A stretch of DNA of 64,000 bases from Acidovorax sp. NO-1 (GCF_000238595.1 NZ_AGTS01000078.1:124001-188000); one strand, 5' to 3'. Shown: positions 17,235-27,162, numbered from the stretch's first letter. Notes: generated from the letters alone by a model not told the origin. Numbers and translations are program-made.

Positions 17235-18905
17235 ATGGCGCTGCGGCGGATCACTTTGCAGGACTTCGTCATTGTCCAGACCTTGGATCTGGAGTTGCAA
17301 ACAGGCTTCACGGTGTTGACGGGTGAAACTGGCGCGGGGAAGTCGATCCTGATCGACGCTGTCCAACTGGCGCTCGGGGCGCGCGCAGATGCGGGCGTGG
17401 TGCGCGAAGGCGCATCCCGTGCCGACATCAGTGCCGAGTTCGACTGCCCGGCCGCAGCGCAACCGTGGCTCGACGAAGCAGGCTTCGAGTCGGGCGACAC
17501 CCTGCTGTTGCGCCGCACGATCGACGCGCAGGGCAAGAGCCGGGCATGGGTGAACGGAACGCCGGCAACCGCCACACAGCTGCGGGCGCTGGGCGACATG
17601 CTGCTTGACATCCACGGCCAGCATGCCTGGCAAAGCCTGACCCGCCCCGATTCGGTGCGCGAACTGCTCGACGCCTATGCTGGCCTGAGCCAGGCTGACG
17701 TGACGATGCACTGGAGCCGATGGCGTGCCGACCAGAAAACGCTGCAGCAGGCGCGGCAGGACCAGGCCACACTGCAGCAGGAACGCGAGCGGCTGCAGTG
17801 GCAGATCGGCGAGCTGGACAAGCTCGCGCCTGCCGCAGACGAATGGGAAGAGCTGGAAGCGCAGCACAAGCGCCTGTCGCATGCGCAGGCGCTGATGGAG
17901 GGTGCGCAGGCCGCGCTCCAGGTGCTGCAGGACGACGACGCTGGCGCGCTGGCAGCCCTCACCCGCGCACATTCCCTGCTGCACGGGCAGGAAGATATCG
18001 AGCCCGAATTCGCCAACCTGGCCGACATCCTCTCGTCCTGCCTTGCGCAGGCCGGTGACGTGGCCCACTCGCTGCAGCTGTATCTGCGCCATGCCGACAT
18101 GGACCCCCAGCGCCTTGCGGAACTTGACGCCCGCATCTCCTCCTGGATGACCCTGGCGCGCCGGTACCGCCGCACGCCTGCGGAGCTGCCCGCCCTGCTC
18201 CAGGGCTGGAAAGACGAGATGCGCCGCCTGGACGCCGCGACCGATCTGGCACAACTGGAGGCTGCCGAAGCTGCCAGCGCCAAGGCCTATCACGCTGCGG
18301 CCCGCACCCTGTCGCAGGCGCGGGCCAAGGCGGCGCCCCGCCTCTCGGCCGCCATCACGCATGCCATGCAGGGCCTGGGCATGGAGGGGGGCAAGTTCGA
18401 GGTCTCCGTGGCCAAGCTGGCCGAGCCCGCTGCGCATGGGATCGACGATGTCGAGTTCCTGGTGGCGGGGCACCCCGGCATGTCGCCACGCCCCATCGGC
18501 AAGGTGGCGTCGGGCGGCGAGCTCTCCCGCATCTCGCTGGCGATCTCGGTCACGACCAGCCAGCTAGGTGCCGCGCCCACGCTCATCTTCGACGAGGTGG
18601 ACTCTGGCGTGGGCGGTGCGGTGGCCGAGACGGTGGGACGCCTCATGCAGCTGCTGGGCAGCGACCGGCAGGTGCTGGCCGTGACGCATCTGCCGCAGGT
18701 GGCATCCTGCGCGCACCACCATCTCAAGGTGATCAAGCGCAAGCAGGCCGAAGGCACGACCAGCAGCGTCCAGCCCATCCAGGGTGAAGTGCGCGTAGCC
18801 GAGATCGCCCGCATGCTGGGCGGCGAGAAGTCCACCGAAACCACTCTGGCGCATGCGCGCGAAATGCTGGAGCTGGCGGACGCAGCGGTGGAAAGGGCGC
18901 GGTGA
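17235..18905 (+). CDS. recN: DNA repair protein RecN, 556 aa
   Basis: SMC-like ATPase acting at double-strand breaks. The Walker A motif [13 protein letters not shown] is at about residues 30-42, long coiled-coil arms rich in Gln, Ala and Leu span about 150-360, the ABC signature is [12 protein letters not shown] (about 425-436) and Walker B is [12 protein letters not shown]. Length matches the family. Only two bases separate it from nadK, and its stop overlaps the rapZ start by one base (TGATG), so it is coupled to both. No LexA-type operator stands out upstream. Confidence 0.96.
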   Translation: MALRRITLQDFVIVQTLDLELQTGFTVLTGETGAGKSILIDAVQLALGARADAGVVREGASRADISAEFDCPAAAQPWLDEAGFESGDTLLLRRTIDAQGKSRAWVNGTPATATQLRALGDMLLDIHGQHAWQSLTRPDSVRELLDAYAGLSQADVTMHWSRWRADQKTLQQARQDQATLQQERERLQWQIGELDKLAPAADEWEELEAQHKRLSHAQALMEGAQAALQVLQDDDAGALAALTRAHSLLHGQEDIEPEFANLADILSSCLAQAGDVAHSLQLYLRHADMDPQRLAELDARISSWMTLARRYRRTPAELPALLQGWKDEMRRLDAATDLAQLEAAEAASAKAYHAAARTLSQARAKAAPRLSAAITHAMQGLGMEGGKFEVSVAKLAEPAAHGIDDVEFLVAGHPGMSPRPIGKVASGGELSRISLAISVTTSQLGAAPTLIFDEVDSGVGGAVAETVGRLMQLLGSDRQVLAVTHLPQVASCAHHHLKVIKRKQAEGTTSSVQPIQGEVRVAEIARMLGGEKSTETTLAHAREMLELADAAVERAR

Positions 18906-19771
18906 TGGCAACGCTTGAGATCGTGGTGATCACCGGCATGTCCGGATCGGGCAAGTCGGTGGCCCTGCACGCGCTCGAGGACGCGGGCTACTACTGCGTC
19001 GACAACCTGCCGCCCGAGCTGTTGCCCGCCTTCGTCGCGCTGGAGCACCGCCACCACGGCAACCGGCTGGCCATCGCGATGGACGTGCGCAGCGCCACGT
19101 CGTTGCACCAGGTGCCGCAGGAATTGAACCGGCTGCGCAGCGAGGGCGTTTCGGTGCACTCGATCTTCCTCGACGCTACGATCGACACCCTGGTGCGGCG
19201 CTTTTCGGAAACGCGGCGCCGCCACCCGCTGTCGCACGCGGACCTGCAGCAGGGACGCAAGGCGCTGGTGCAGATCATCGAGGTGGAGCGCGAATTGCTC
19301 GCCGCGCTTCGCGAGCAATCCCATGTGATAGACACCAGCACCATCCGCGCCTCGCAGCTGCAAAGCTACGTCAAGGGGCTGATGGCCGCCACGCCGGGCC
19401 AGCTCACGCTGGTGTTCCAGTCCTTCGCGTTCAAACGCGGCATTCCGATGGATGCGGACTACGTGTTCGATGTGCGCATGCTGCCCAACCCCCACTACGA
19501 GCCCGCGCTGCGCGACCTGACCGGGCAGGACGCCCCGGTGGCCGACTTCCTGCGCCAGCAGCCCGAGGTGGCGCTGATGCAGCAGCACATCGAGAACTTC
19601 CTGGCGCACTGGCTGGAGATGCTCGACCGCAACCACCGCAGCTATGTCACGGTGGCCATCGGCTGCACCGGCGGCCAGCACCGCTCGGTGTACCTGGTGG
19701 AACGGCTGGCAGAGGCGTTCAGCAGCCGCTGGCCAGCCCTGCGCAGGCACCGGGAAATGGATGGTCGATAG
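18905..19771 (+). CDS. rapZ: RNase adapter protein RapZ, 288 aa
   Basis: P-loop nucleotide-binding protein; in E. coli it directs RNase E to the small RNA GlmZ and so controls glucosamine-6-phosphate synthesis. Walker A is GMSGSGKS (about 11-18), followed by [19 protein letters not shown], a family signature. The C-terminal domain has [19 protein letters not shown] and the terminal [15 protein letters not shown]. The ATG overlaps the recN stop codon by one base. A repeat lies just past the stop, separating it from convergent mutY. Betaproteobacterial members lack a proven GlmZ partner. Confidence 0.95.
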   Translation: MATLEIVVITGMSGSGKSVALHALEDAGYYCVDNLPPELLPAFVALEHRHHGNRLAIAMDVRSATSLHQVPQELNRLRSEGVSVHSIFLDATIDTLVRRFSETRRRHPLSHADLQQGRKALVQIIEVERELLAALREQSHVIDTSTIRASQLQSYVKGLMAATPGQLTLVFQSFAFKRGIPMDADYVFDVRMLPNPHYEPALRDLTGQDAPVADFLRQQPEVALMQQHIENFLAHWLEMLDRNHRSYVTVAIGCTGGQHRSVYLVERLAEAFSSRWPALRRHREMDGR

Positions 19772-19789
19772 TCCGCTCAAACATGCTTG

Positions 19790-19855
19790 ATGCTATTATT
19801 TTAATAGCTGTTCGCGCATACCAGATAAGCGCTGAAGGCCAATTTGACTTGAATT
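19790..19855 (-). repeat. Dispersed repeat family A, copy 2
   Basis: GCTATTATTTTAATAGC inverted repeat, followed by AAGCGCTGAAGGCCAATTTG. It lies between the convergent rapZ and mutY genes. Confidence 0.75.
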
Positions 19856-19862
19856 CCGGCGT

Positions 19863-20933
19863 TTACCAGAGCTGTGCCTGCGTCGCCTCGAGCAGCTTGC
19901 GTATCGGCGCCGGCAAACCGATCGCATCCCACTGATCCAGCGCGAACCAGCTGCCCTCTTCCAGGGGCCGCTCCGGCAACGCCCCCGACACGAGCACCGG
20001 ATGCAGGTGCAGGTCGCGGTGGGTGAGCACATGCACGAAAGGCTGCAGCTCCCCGATCTCCAGGCGGGCCCCTTCGCGCAGCGATTCCACACTGCGGTGC
20101 AGTGCCGCGCTGTCCTCAAACACCGGCACGCAATGCATGCCAGCCCAGATGCCACTGGCGGGACGCTTCTGCAACCAGGCTTGCCCGCGCTCGTTCTTGA
20201 GCAGCAGCAACTGCCACGACTCCGACCTGCGCGAGAGCTTACGCGTGCGCACCGGGTACTTCTCGGGGTTGCCCGCAAGAAAAGCGACACAACCTCCATT
20301 CAAGGGACACTGCCCGCACAGGGGCACCCGTGGGGAGCACACGGTAGCGCCCAAGTCCATCAGCCCTTGCGTATACCGGGGCATGGCATTGCCCAGATCT
20401 TCCTGCGGCAGGAGTTCTTGTGCCCGGTCCCACAGAAGGCGTTCGTTTCGCTGCTGCGCCAGATCGGCATCAAAACCCAGGTAGCGGGTCAGCACCCGGC
20501 GCACATTGGCATCGAGAATCGGAACCCGCTCGGAAAAGCAAAACGCCGCGATAGCCCCTGCCGTGGAGCGACCGATGCCAGGGAGTGTGGCAAGCGCCTC
20601 GGCGCTGCGCGGAAAGGCACCTCCGTGCTCGGCCACCACCTGCTGTGCGCAACGGTGCAGGTTGCGAGCCCGCGTGTAGTAGCCAAGCCCGCTCCACAAC
20701 CCCATCACCTCGTCTTCTGGCGCAGTGGCAAGGGCGCGCACATCGGGAAACCTTGCGAGGAATCGCGCGTAATAGTCAAGCACCGTGGCAACCTGGGTCT
20801 GCTGCAGCATGATTTCGGACAGCCAGACCCGGTACGGATCCCGCGTCTGTTGCCAAGGCAGGTGGTTGCGGCCGTGAGATGCCTGCCATGCGACCACGAG
20901 TGAGGCTGCGCCCTCCCGCCCCCCGTCGCTCAT
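19863..20933 (-). CDS. mutY: A/G-specific adenine glycosylase MutY, 356 aa
   Basis: Removes adenine mispaired with 8-oxoguanine. The helix-hairpin-helix glycosylase domain has MLQQTQVATV (catalytic Glu in the preceding SEIM), LPGIGRSTAGAIAAF, and the catalytic Asp in PILDANV. The [4Fe-4S] cluster motif CSPRVPLCGQCPLNGGC is complete. The C-terminal Nudix-like 8-oxoG recognition domain follows from about 240. It overlaps the end of the dynamin-like gene by four bases (ATGA, 20930-20933), so both are cotranscribed from upstream. Together with mutM (22998-23813) it places both 8-oxoG repair glycosylases within 4 kb. Confidence 0.96.
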   Translation of the reverse strand: MSDGGREGAASLVVAWQASHGRNHLPWQQTRDPYRVWLSEIMLQQTQVATVLDYYARFLARFPDVRALATAPEDEVMGLWSGLGYYTRARNLHRCAQQVVAEHGGAFPRSAEALATLPGIGRSTAGAIAAFCFSERVPILDANVRRVLTRYLGFDADLAQQRNERLLWDRAQELLPQEDLGNAMPRYTQGLMDLGATVCSPRVPLCGQCPLNGGCVAFLAGNPEKYPVRTRKLSRRSESWQLLLLKNERGQAWLQKRPASGIWAGMHCVPVFEDSAALHRSVESLREGARLEIGELQPFVHVLTHRDLHLHPVLVSGALPERPLEEGSWFALDQWDAIGLPAPIRKLLEATQAQLW

Positions 20934-22891
20934 GCAGGTACCAATTGCCGATCCGATGTCACGGGGTCAAGGCCGGGCACAGCAACCAGCTGGGAGGTCA
21001 ACTCCTGCAGCCTCTGCTCCAGCGCAATCAGCTCATCCTCGCTCGCTTCAATTTCTGCGATGCGCTCCACCAAACCGCTGGCTGCCTGTTGAATGCGGTC
21101 TACAGCTTCGATGCGACGCGCGAAGCTGCGTCGCCGCTCCCTCAACTGGGCGTCCAGTTGGGCTGTAGCGGATTTACTCCAGAGTTCAAGATCGTTCGCC
21201 GCCGATTCGTACACAGTGCGCAGACGCATGGCCAGAGCGCGAACCAGACGTTCCGCAAACTCGGGCTGGGCGAGCTTCAATGCGTTGCCCATGCCAAGGT
21301 ACTGCAGATGACTCTGTTCAATCTGACTCAGATCATGCGTGAAGTGCTCCAGTTGCGGAGGCGAGGGGACCTGCAGAGAAAAACCAAACTCGGCATTGAG
21401 TTGCCTGAAGGTTCCACCCAGCATCGCTTGGATCTCGGTGCCTGAAGCCTGCGCCTTGTCCAGCGTACCGCGCAACTTGTCGAACGTTTGAAGGTAAATT
21501 TTCTTTACACCCAGCTTGAGCCCTTTTTGCTGCAGGGTCTGCGCCAACTCTGCAAGCTCGACTTTGAGCGCCTTGGCACCCAGCTGCTGAAACACATCTC
21601 GAAGCAGCTTCAGGTGGACTGCACGGACCGCCTGAATTTTGGAAGTGCTCAGGTCAAACTCCCGCTGCTCCTGCTCGATGCGGTGCCGCATCGATTCAAT
21701 GACGGACGCATTCTTGCCGCGCAGGCTTCGCAATTCAGCCATCTGGTCGTCGAGATCTCGACGTCGGATGTTGATGGCCCGGGAAGTCTCCGTGCGCAAA
21801 CTGGCCACACCATTGGCCACAGCCGCCCGCAAGATGGATTGCCGCCGACCCATGATGCCCTTGGCCAGCGCCTCTTCCAGAACAGGCAGGCCGCTGGTTT
21901 CGAGCAGAAGATCGTCAGCAGTGATCTTGGCAACCAACCCTTTCTGCGCTGACACGGGGACAACCCTCTCCAACGGCACACCGAGCATCTCTGCAGACGT
22001 GCTGCACTGGCGCTCCATCTGCGCGTGCACCTGCTCTGCAGAATTGAGCGTATCCCACAAGGTGTCGATCTTGTTGAGCACCACCAAGCGGGCATCCATG
22101 CTGTCGGCCGAGATCGCCAGATGCTCTCGCCAGATGGAAAGATCAGACCGGGTCACTCCGGTGTCTGCACTCAGGATGAAAACAACCGCATGCGCCTGCG
22201 GGATCAGGTTGACGGTAAGTTCAGGTTCAGCACCCACCGCATTCAGGCCGGGTGTATCCAGAATGACCAACCCCTGTTTGAGCAAAGGATGCGGAATATT
22301 GATGAGGGCGTGGCGCCACATCGGCACCTCCACCAACCCCTGCGCATCAGGGACCGGATTCTCATCGGTCAAGTCATCGTGCCAGAAGCCCAATGCCCGC
22401 GCATTGTCCAGACTAACCTTTCTGACTTCCGCCACTTTTTCGAGCGCCTTGGCGATCTGGTCCGCATTACCGACATCCAGGGGAATTTCCAGCCACCGGT
22501 CCGTCTTGACCCGCCACTCCGCCAGGCTCTGCATCTGCAGTCGGGTTTCAATCGGCAGCAATCGAAGGCTGGGCACCACGCTGGCGTCGTATCCGAGTTC
22601 GGTGGGGCACATGGTGGTGCGCCCTGCACTCGCAGGCATGATGCGGCGGCCATAGTCTGCAAAGAAGATCGCATTGATCAACTCGGACTTGCCGCGCGAA
22701 AATTCAGCCACAAACGCCACCATGACCTTGTCGCTACGAACCTGCTCCTCCAGGCGCTGCAACCGCTCCTGGACAGCCGAATCCATGAGTTCGTGCGAGG
22801 ACATCCACTCGGCCAGCCGCTTGAGTTGCTGGGCGAACTCCCGCCGCCAGGCACCATGCTGGTCGAACTGTTCGTTGAATGAAGGTCCCAC
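20930..22891 (-). CDS. Bacterial dynamin-like GTPase, 653 aa
   Basis: Dynamin-family GTPase. The P-loop is EFSRGKSELINAI (about 63-75), switch I has an RTTMCPTEL segment, the G3 motif is LDTPGLNA and the G4 motif is LNKID. The second half is helical, with coiled-coil predictions around SLRGKNASVIESMRHRIEQEQ and ELWSKSATAQLDAQLRER; no transmembrane helix is evident. Such proteins in other bacteria act on membranes, but the function of this subfamily is not known to me. It is translationally coupled to mutY, which makes a link to DNA repair or stress protection worth testing. A probable extended -10 promoter lies at 22939-22947. Confidence 0.85.
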   Translation of the reverse strand: MGPSFNEQFDQHGAWRREFAQQLKRLAEWMSSHELMDSAVQERLQRLEEQVRSDKVMVAFVAEFSRGKSELINAIFFADYGRRIMPASAGRTTMCPTELGYDASVVPSLRLLPIETRLQMQSLAEWRVKTDRWLEIPLDVGNADQIAKALEKVAEVRKVSLDNARALGFWHDDLTDENPVPDAQGLVEVPMWRHALINIPHPLLKQGLVILDTPGLNAVGAEPELTVNLIPQAHAVVFILSADTGVTRSDLSIWREHLAISADSMDARLVVLNKIDTLWDTLNSAEQVHAQMERQCSTSAEMLGVPLERVVPVSAQKGLVAKITADDLLLETSGLPVLEEALAKGIMGRRQSILRAAVANGVASLRTETSRAINIRRRDLDDQMAELRSLRGKNASVIESMRHRIEQEQREFDLSTSKIQAVRAVHLKLLRDVFQQLGAKALKVELAELAQTLQQKGLKLGVKKIYLQTFDKLRGTLDKAQASGTEIQAMLGGTFRQLNAEFGFSLQVPSPPQLEHFTHDLSQIEQSHLQYLGMGNALKLAQPEFAERLVRALAMRLRTVYESAANDLELWSKSATAQLDAQLRERRRSFARRIEAVDRIQQAASGLVERIAEIEASEDELIALEQRLQELTSQLVAVPGLDPVTSDRQLVPA

Positions 22892-22938
22892 TTTGCTCCC
22901 AGAGATCTAAGAATGACCTGCGCGGCAGGCATACACAA

Positions 22939-22947
22939 AATATAGCA
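22939..22947 (-). promoter_or_regulatory. Extended -10 element for the dynamin-mutY unit
   Basis: On the minus strand the sequence reads TGCTATATT, an extended -10, located about 48 bp upstream of the dynamin-like start codon. The -35 region is not recognisable. Confidence 0.45.
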
Positions 22948-22997
22948 TCGACCGCTCGTGGCCTATCATCGAATGGGGAATTCGTGCATCGCCCGAG

Positions 22998-23813
22998 TCA
23001 AGGCCGCTGGCACGCCGGGCAGAAATAGCTGCTCCTTTGACCTTGGCGCAACACCTTTATGGGCGTGCCACACACATGGCATGGCGCTCCATCTCGTCCA
23101 TAGACGCTGGTCTGGTTCTGGAAATGGCCCGCCACTCCTTCTGCGCTGGAAAAATCGCGCAGCGTGCTGCCCCCCATGGAAACGGCCCGCGCCAGTACTG
23201 TCCGAATGGCGGCGTGCAGTTTTTGTGCCCGTACAGGTCCGATACGCGCGGCACTGGTCGTCGGGCGGATACCGGCCATAAAAAGCACTTCGGAAGCATA
23301 GATATTGCCCACGCCCACCACCAGCCGACCCGCCAGGAGCAACTGTTTGATGGGCATGCGGCTCTTTTTCAGCCCGGCCTGAAAAGCTGTGAGCGAGAAC
23401 TCGTCGGACAGCGGCTCCATTCCAAGGCCGTCCAGAAGTTTCATCGCAACGGGGTCTTGCTCCCCATGAACGTACACCACGGCTCCAAACCGGCGTGGGT
23501 CATGCAGTCGCAGTGTGCCCCGTGTGGTCAGCATCTCGAAATGATCATGGACCCCAGCAGGTGGCAATCCCCCACCGAAGCGCAGGCTGCCCGACATCCC
23601 CAGATGCACGAGCAGTAGTCCACCACTCGTATCAGCCAGCAAATATTTGCCGCGCCGGCGCAGCCCCACGACCTCTTGCCCCACCAAATCCTGGGGTGCA
23701 CAACCCAAAGGCCAACGCAAGGGTTTCCCGAGAGTGACTGCCTCAATGCGCGCGCCCCTGATCGGCTCGGCCAAGCTGAGGCGTGTCACTTCCACTTCGG
23801 GCAACTCAGGCAT
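22998..23813 (-). CDS. mutM: Formamidopyrimidine-DNA glycosylase MutM (Fpg), 271 aa
   Basis: Excises 8-oxoguanine and other oxidised purines and cleaves the abasic site. The N-terminus is PELPEVEV with the catalytic Pro2 and Glu3. The family lysine lies in RRGKYLL. The helix-two-turn-helix segment has [19 protein letters not shown], and the C-terminal zinc finger is [11 protein letters not shown]...SSYFCPAC with all four cysteines. Length is normal. It is divergent from the TPR-protein gene with only 29 bp between starts, so promoters must overlap the coding sequences or each other. Confidence 0.97.
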   Translation of the reverse strand: MPELPEVEVTRLSLAEPIRGARIEAVTLGKPLRWPLGCAPQDLVGQEVVGLRRRGKYLLADTSGGLLLVHLGMSGSLRFGGGLPPAGVHDHFEMLTTRGTLRLHDPRRFGAVVYVHGEQDPVAMKLLDGLGMEPLSDEFSLTAFQAGLKKSRMPIKQLLLAGRLVVGVGNIYASEVLFMAGIRPTTSAARIGPVRAQKLHAAIRTVLARAVSMGGSTLRDFSSAEGVAGHFQNQTSVYGRDGAPCHVCGTPIKVLRQGQRSSYFCPACQRP

Positions 23814-23842
23814 ACAAAGGGCCCGACGACGGGTTTAGAGGC

Positions 23843-25621
23843 ATGGATTATTATGGCCCGATGGTGCTACTTCACAGCTTTCGGATTGCCGCTTTGACAA
23901 CAGTGGTTGCGGTAACCGTCCACTCGGCATGGGCGCAAAAGACGGGCAGTGAAACAATCGACGTCATCGGCAAACCCCAGGTAGCGTCCGGTTCCGCCTT
24001 GGACGCAGAGTTGTTTTACGAGATCTTCCTGGGCGAACTCAGCACCCGCACGGGCGACCCCGGCGCGGGCTACGCTTTCATGCTGGAAGCTGCACGCCGC
24101 AGCGCCGACGGCCAGCTCTACCAAAGAGCTGCGGATATCGCACTGCAGTCACGATCAGGTGAGCATGCCCTTGCGGCCGCCAAAGCATGGAAAGAAGCAC
24201 TCCCCGAGTCGCGCGAAGCAAACCGCTACGTACTCCAGATTCTGATTGCGCTCAATCGCATCGGCGAAACCAGTGATCTGTTACGCCAGGAACTTGCCCA
24301 GGCCCCCCCCCGCACCAAAGCCTCAACGCTGTCTGCGCTGCCGCAGATGTATGGCCGTGCGAGTGAAAAAGTCCTCGCCGCAAAAGTGGTGGAGTCAGCC
24401 CTGGTGGATGAACTCGCACATCCAGCCACTGGTCCCGTAGCCTGGGTCTCCCTGGGGCGTCTGCGATTGGCGGCTGGAGACCGAGCCGGCGCGCTGCACG
24501 CCGCGCAGCAGGCACAGGCACTCGACGACGCCAATGAAGGCGCTGCCAGGCTGGCGTTGGATCTGATGGAGGAAAACACACCCGAGGCCGAAGCACTGGC
24601 AGCAAAGTCCCTTGCCAAGCAACCGGTACCTGAGTTGCGCATGTCGTACGCACGGGTTCTTTTGGGCCTGCAGCGTTATTCCGACGCGCGACAGCAAATG
24701 GAATACGTGACAAAGGAAAAGCCCGATGCTCTGGAAGCTTGGCTCGTCCTGGCCACGCTGCAAGTGCAGGACAACCAGCTCCCTCAGGCGGAAATTGCGC
24801 TTGGGCGCTACATGGACCTGCTTTCCTCCGCTACCGATGCACAAGTTCGTCAGAGGGGACTTACCCAAGCGTATCTTCTGCATGCGCAGATCGCGGAGAA
24901 AAAACAGGATTTCACCGCAGCAGAAGCGTGGCTCAACCGCATCGACAACGCTGACGAAGTGTTTGGTGCCCAAACCCGCCGCGCCTCGCTGCTGGCGCGT
25001 CAAGGCAAAGTGGCGCAGGCACGGGCGCTCCTGCGCGATCTGCCGGGGACATCATCGGATGACAAGCGCACGAAGCTGGCCGCAGAGGTTCAACTCTTGC
25101 GCAACCTGCAGCTGTTCAAGGAGGCTTACGAAGTTCAGACTGAGCTCGTGACACTCGCGCCCGATGACGCGGAGCTGGTCTACGACCAAGCCATGCTTGC
25201 GGAGAAAGCCGGCCAGCCGGACACCATGGAGCAATTGCTGCGTCAGATCATTGCCCAAAACCCTCAATACCACCATGCCTACAACGCTCTGGGTTACTCG
25301 CTCGCAGACCGGGGCGTGAGGCTGGAAGAAGCCAAACAGCTCATTCTCAAGGCGCTCGAGTTTGCGCCCTCCGACCCGTTCATCACCGATAGCCTCGGCT
25401 GGGTGGAATTTCGCCTGGGCAACAAGAGTGAAGCCAGGCGGCACCTGGAAGCCGCTTACAAGGCACGTCCCGATGTCGAAATTGCGGCGCATCTGGGTGA
25501 AGTGCTGTGGAGCCTCGGTGACAAGGACGCTGCCATGAAGATCTGGAGAGAAGGATTGAGAACCAGCCCCGGCAACGAAACCTTGAAAGAAACGCTGGCA
25601 CGCCTCGGAGTGAACCTTTGA
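23843..25621 (+). CDS. Periplasmic TPR-repeat protein, 592 aa
   Basis: Exported tetratricopeptide-repeat protein. The signal peptide is within MVLLHSFRIAALTTVVAVTV...AWA, cleaved near residue 32. About ten TPR-like helices follow, with clear units such as PQYHHAYNALGYSLADRG and DPFITDSLGWVEFRLGN. I chose ATG 23843, preceded by AGAGG; ATG 23861 is an alternative that starts at the hydrophobic segment. Its stop overlaps the lolB start by one base, and the arrangement TPR-lolB-ispE is conserved in betaproteobacteria, which suggests a role in envelope biogenesis, though its partner is unknown. Confidence 0.88.
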   Translation: MDYYGPMVLLHSFRIAALTTVVAVTVHSAWAQKTGSETIDVIGKPQVASGSALDAELFYEIFLGELSTRTGDPGAGYAFMLEAARRSADGQLYQRAADIALQSRSGEHALAAAKAWKEALPESREANRYVLQILIALNRIGETSDLLRQELAQAPPRTKASTLSALPQMYGRASEKVLAAKVVESALVDELAHPATGPVAWVSLGRLRLAAGDRAGALHAAQQAQALDDANEGAARLALDLMEENTPEAEALAAKSLAKQPVPELRMSYARVLLGLQRYSDARQQMEYVTKEKPDALEAWLVLATLQVQDNQLPQAEIALGRYMDLLSSATDAQVRQRGLTQAYLLHAQIAEKKQDFTAAEAWLNRIDNADEVFGAQTRRASLLARQGKVAQARALLRDLPGTSSDDKRTKLAAEVQLLRNLQLFKEAYEVQTELVTLAPDDAELVYDQAMLAEKAGQPDTMEQLLRQIIAQNPQYHHAYNALGYSLADRGVRLEEAKQLILKALEFAPSDPFITDSLGWVEFRLGNKSEARRHLEAAYKARPDVEIAAHLGEVLWSLGDKDAAMKIWREGLRTSPGNETLKETLARLGVNL

Positions 25622-26157
25622 TGCGGGACGGGAAATCAATACCCTTGGTCCGCCAGGAGTTTCTGCATGGCCCCCAGCGGCTTTGGGGGGCCCTCTTGCT
25701 GTTTTTCAGTGCGTTCTGGCTGGCCGGCTGTGCGCAGCCGGTCAAGATGCCGGGCAATGATGCGGATATGTGGAGTGGGCGCATTGCCCTGCAGGTGGAA
25801 GAGCAGCCATCTCAATCATTCTCTGCAATATTTGAGTTGCGGGGCAATGCGCAAAGCGGTGAACTCGTGCTGGTGAGCCCGCTGGGCAATCGCTTTGCGC
25901 AGCTGGAGTGGAAAGACGGACACGCACAGCTGACGAGCGCCCAGGAGACTCGGACCTCCGACTCACTGGACGCCCTTTTGCAGGAGGCCACCGGGACCCG
26001 GATTCCTGTTGCTGCGTTATTCGGGTGGCTCAAGGGCGAACATTCCACCATTCCTGGCTGGAGCGCAGACCTCTCTGCACTGGAGGACGGACGCCTCGTG
26101 GCGCGCCGCGATGACCCCGCTCCGAAGGCAACGCTACGGATTGCGCTGACGCGCTAG
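25621..26157 (+). CDS. lolB: Outer-membrane lipoprotein insertion protein LolB, 178 aa
   Basis: Lipoprotein that accepts lipoproteins from LolA and places them in the outer membrane. The signal peptide ends in the lipobox WLAGC (Cys about residue 40). The mature domain fits LolB: MWSGRIALQVEEQPSQSFSAIFEL, then LVSPLGNRFAQLEW and VAALFGWLKG. The start ATG overlaps the TGA of the TPR gene. The N-terminus before the hydrophobic segment is long (about 22 residues), so an internal start is conceivable, but no better ribosome-binding site is seen. ispE follows 37 bp downstream. Confidence 0.9.
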   Translation: MRDGKSIPLVRQEFLHGPQRLWGALLLFFSAFWLAGCAQPVKMPGNDADMWSGRIALQVEEQPSQSFSAIFELRGNAQSGELVLVSPLGNRFAQLEWKDGHAQLTSAQETRTSDSLDALLQEATGTRIPVAALFGWLKGEHSTIPGWSADLSALEDGRLVARRDDPAPKATLRIALTR

Positions 26158-26194
26158 CCTGGCCCCTGATGTTCGTTCGCTGACCGTTTCTGCC

Positions 26195-27061
26195 ATGCAA
26201 TCGCTGTATGACGTGCCCGCTCCGGCCAAACTCAACCTTTTTCTGCATATCACGGGGCGAAGGGCGGATGGCTACCACCTGCTGCAGTCGGTCTTCATGC
26301 TGATCGACTGGTGCGATACGCTTCATTTCGAACGCACCGCAGGAAGCGGCATCACGCGCGAAGATCTGGGCGCCACCACTCTGCCGGACCTGGATCTTTC
26401 ACTGAGAGCCGCCCACGCGTTGCAGCAAGCCACCGGGTGCAAGTTGGGCGCACACATTGGTGTATTGAAAAGCATCCCGGCGCAGGCAGGCATGGGAGGA
26501 GGCTCGTCGGATGCCGCCACTACCTTGCTGGCCCTCAACAAGCTGTGGAATCTGGAACTGCCCCGTTCAGCACTTGAAACCATCGGCCTGAGCATTGGCG
26601 CAGATGTTCCGTTTTTTTTAAGAGGCCGCAACGCGTGGGTCGAGGGAATTGGTGAGACAATCACGCCGCTTGAGAAAGCACAGCAAATACCGCAAGCGCG
26701 TTTCGTCGTTGTGAAGCCGGCAGCAGGTTTGGAGACAAAAGCAATTTTTTCTTCACCCGATTTGAAACGCGATTCAGATAGTGCTACAATCTTAGGCTTT
26801 GCTGCAGCACACTTTGACTTCGGTCGAAATGACTTCCAGCCGGTTGCCCAGGCACTTTGCCCCGACGTTTCTGAAGCCATTGAATGGCTCCGGCTTCGCG
26901 GATTGCAAGGCCGGATGACAGGCTCGGGCAGTGCGGTGTTTGCGCAAATGTCACACGATGCTGACTTGAGAGAGCCTCCCCAGGGCTGGCAAGTCAGGGA
27001 ATGTGCAAATCTGATGGTTCATCCTCTGGCAGGCTGGGCATCAGGTGAGAATTTGGGTTGA
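26195..27061 (+). CDS. ispE: 4-diphosphocytidyl-2-C-methyl-D-erythritol kinase, 288 aa
   Basis: GHMP kinase of the MEP isoprenoid pathway; phosphorylates CDP-methylerythritol. The N-terminus has PAPAKLNLFLHI with the substrate lysine, the ATP-binding loop is GMGGGSSDAATTL (about 98-110), and the third GHMP motif is MTGSGSAVFA near 245. Length matches the family. A sigma-70-like promoter is embedded at 26762-26790 and would serve the tRNA-Gln-prs transcript downstream. tRNA-Gln starts 24 bp after the stop. Confidence 0.96.
   Translation: MQSLYDVPAPAKLNLFLHITGRRADGYHLLQSVFMLIDWCDTLHFERTAGSGITREDLGATTLPDLDLSLRAAHALQQATGCKLGAHIGVLKSIPAQAGMGGGSSDAATTLLALNKLWNLELPRSALETIGLSIGADVPFFLRGRNAWVEGIGETITPLEKAQQIPQARFVVVKPAAGLETKAIFSSPDLKRDSDSATILGFAAAHFDFGRNDFQPVAQALCPDVSEAIEWLRLRGLQGRMTGSGSAVFAQMSHDADLREPPQGWQVRECANLMVHPLAGWASGENLG
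26762..26790 (+). promoter_or_regulatory. Probable sigma-70 promoter inside ispE
   Basis: TTGAAA (26762-26767), a 17-bp spacer and TACAAT (26785-26790), preceded by TGC as an extended -10. It lies about 300 bp upstream of tRNA-Gln and could drive tRNA-Gln, prs and rplY. In E. coli the prs transcript also starts far upstream of prs. Confidence 0.65.
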
Positions 27062-27085
27062 TTGTCTTCGGCAGTCGACCTGTGT

Positions 27086-27162
27086 AGGGGAGTCGCCAAG
27101 CTGGTTAAGGCACCGGATTTTGATTCCGGCATGCGAAGGTTCGAATCCTTCTTCCCCTGCCA
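27086..27162 (+). tRNA. tRNA-Gln (TTG)
   Basis: A 77-nt cloverleaf including an encoded CCA. The acceptor is AGGGGAG/TTCCCCT, the anticodon stem-loop is CCGGA-TTTTGAT-TCCGG with anticodon TTG, and the T-loop is TTCGAAT. It sits between ispE and prs, as in many betaproteobacteria. Confidence 0.96.
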
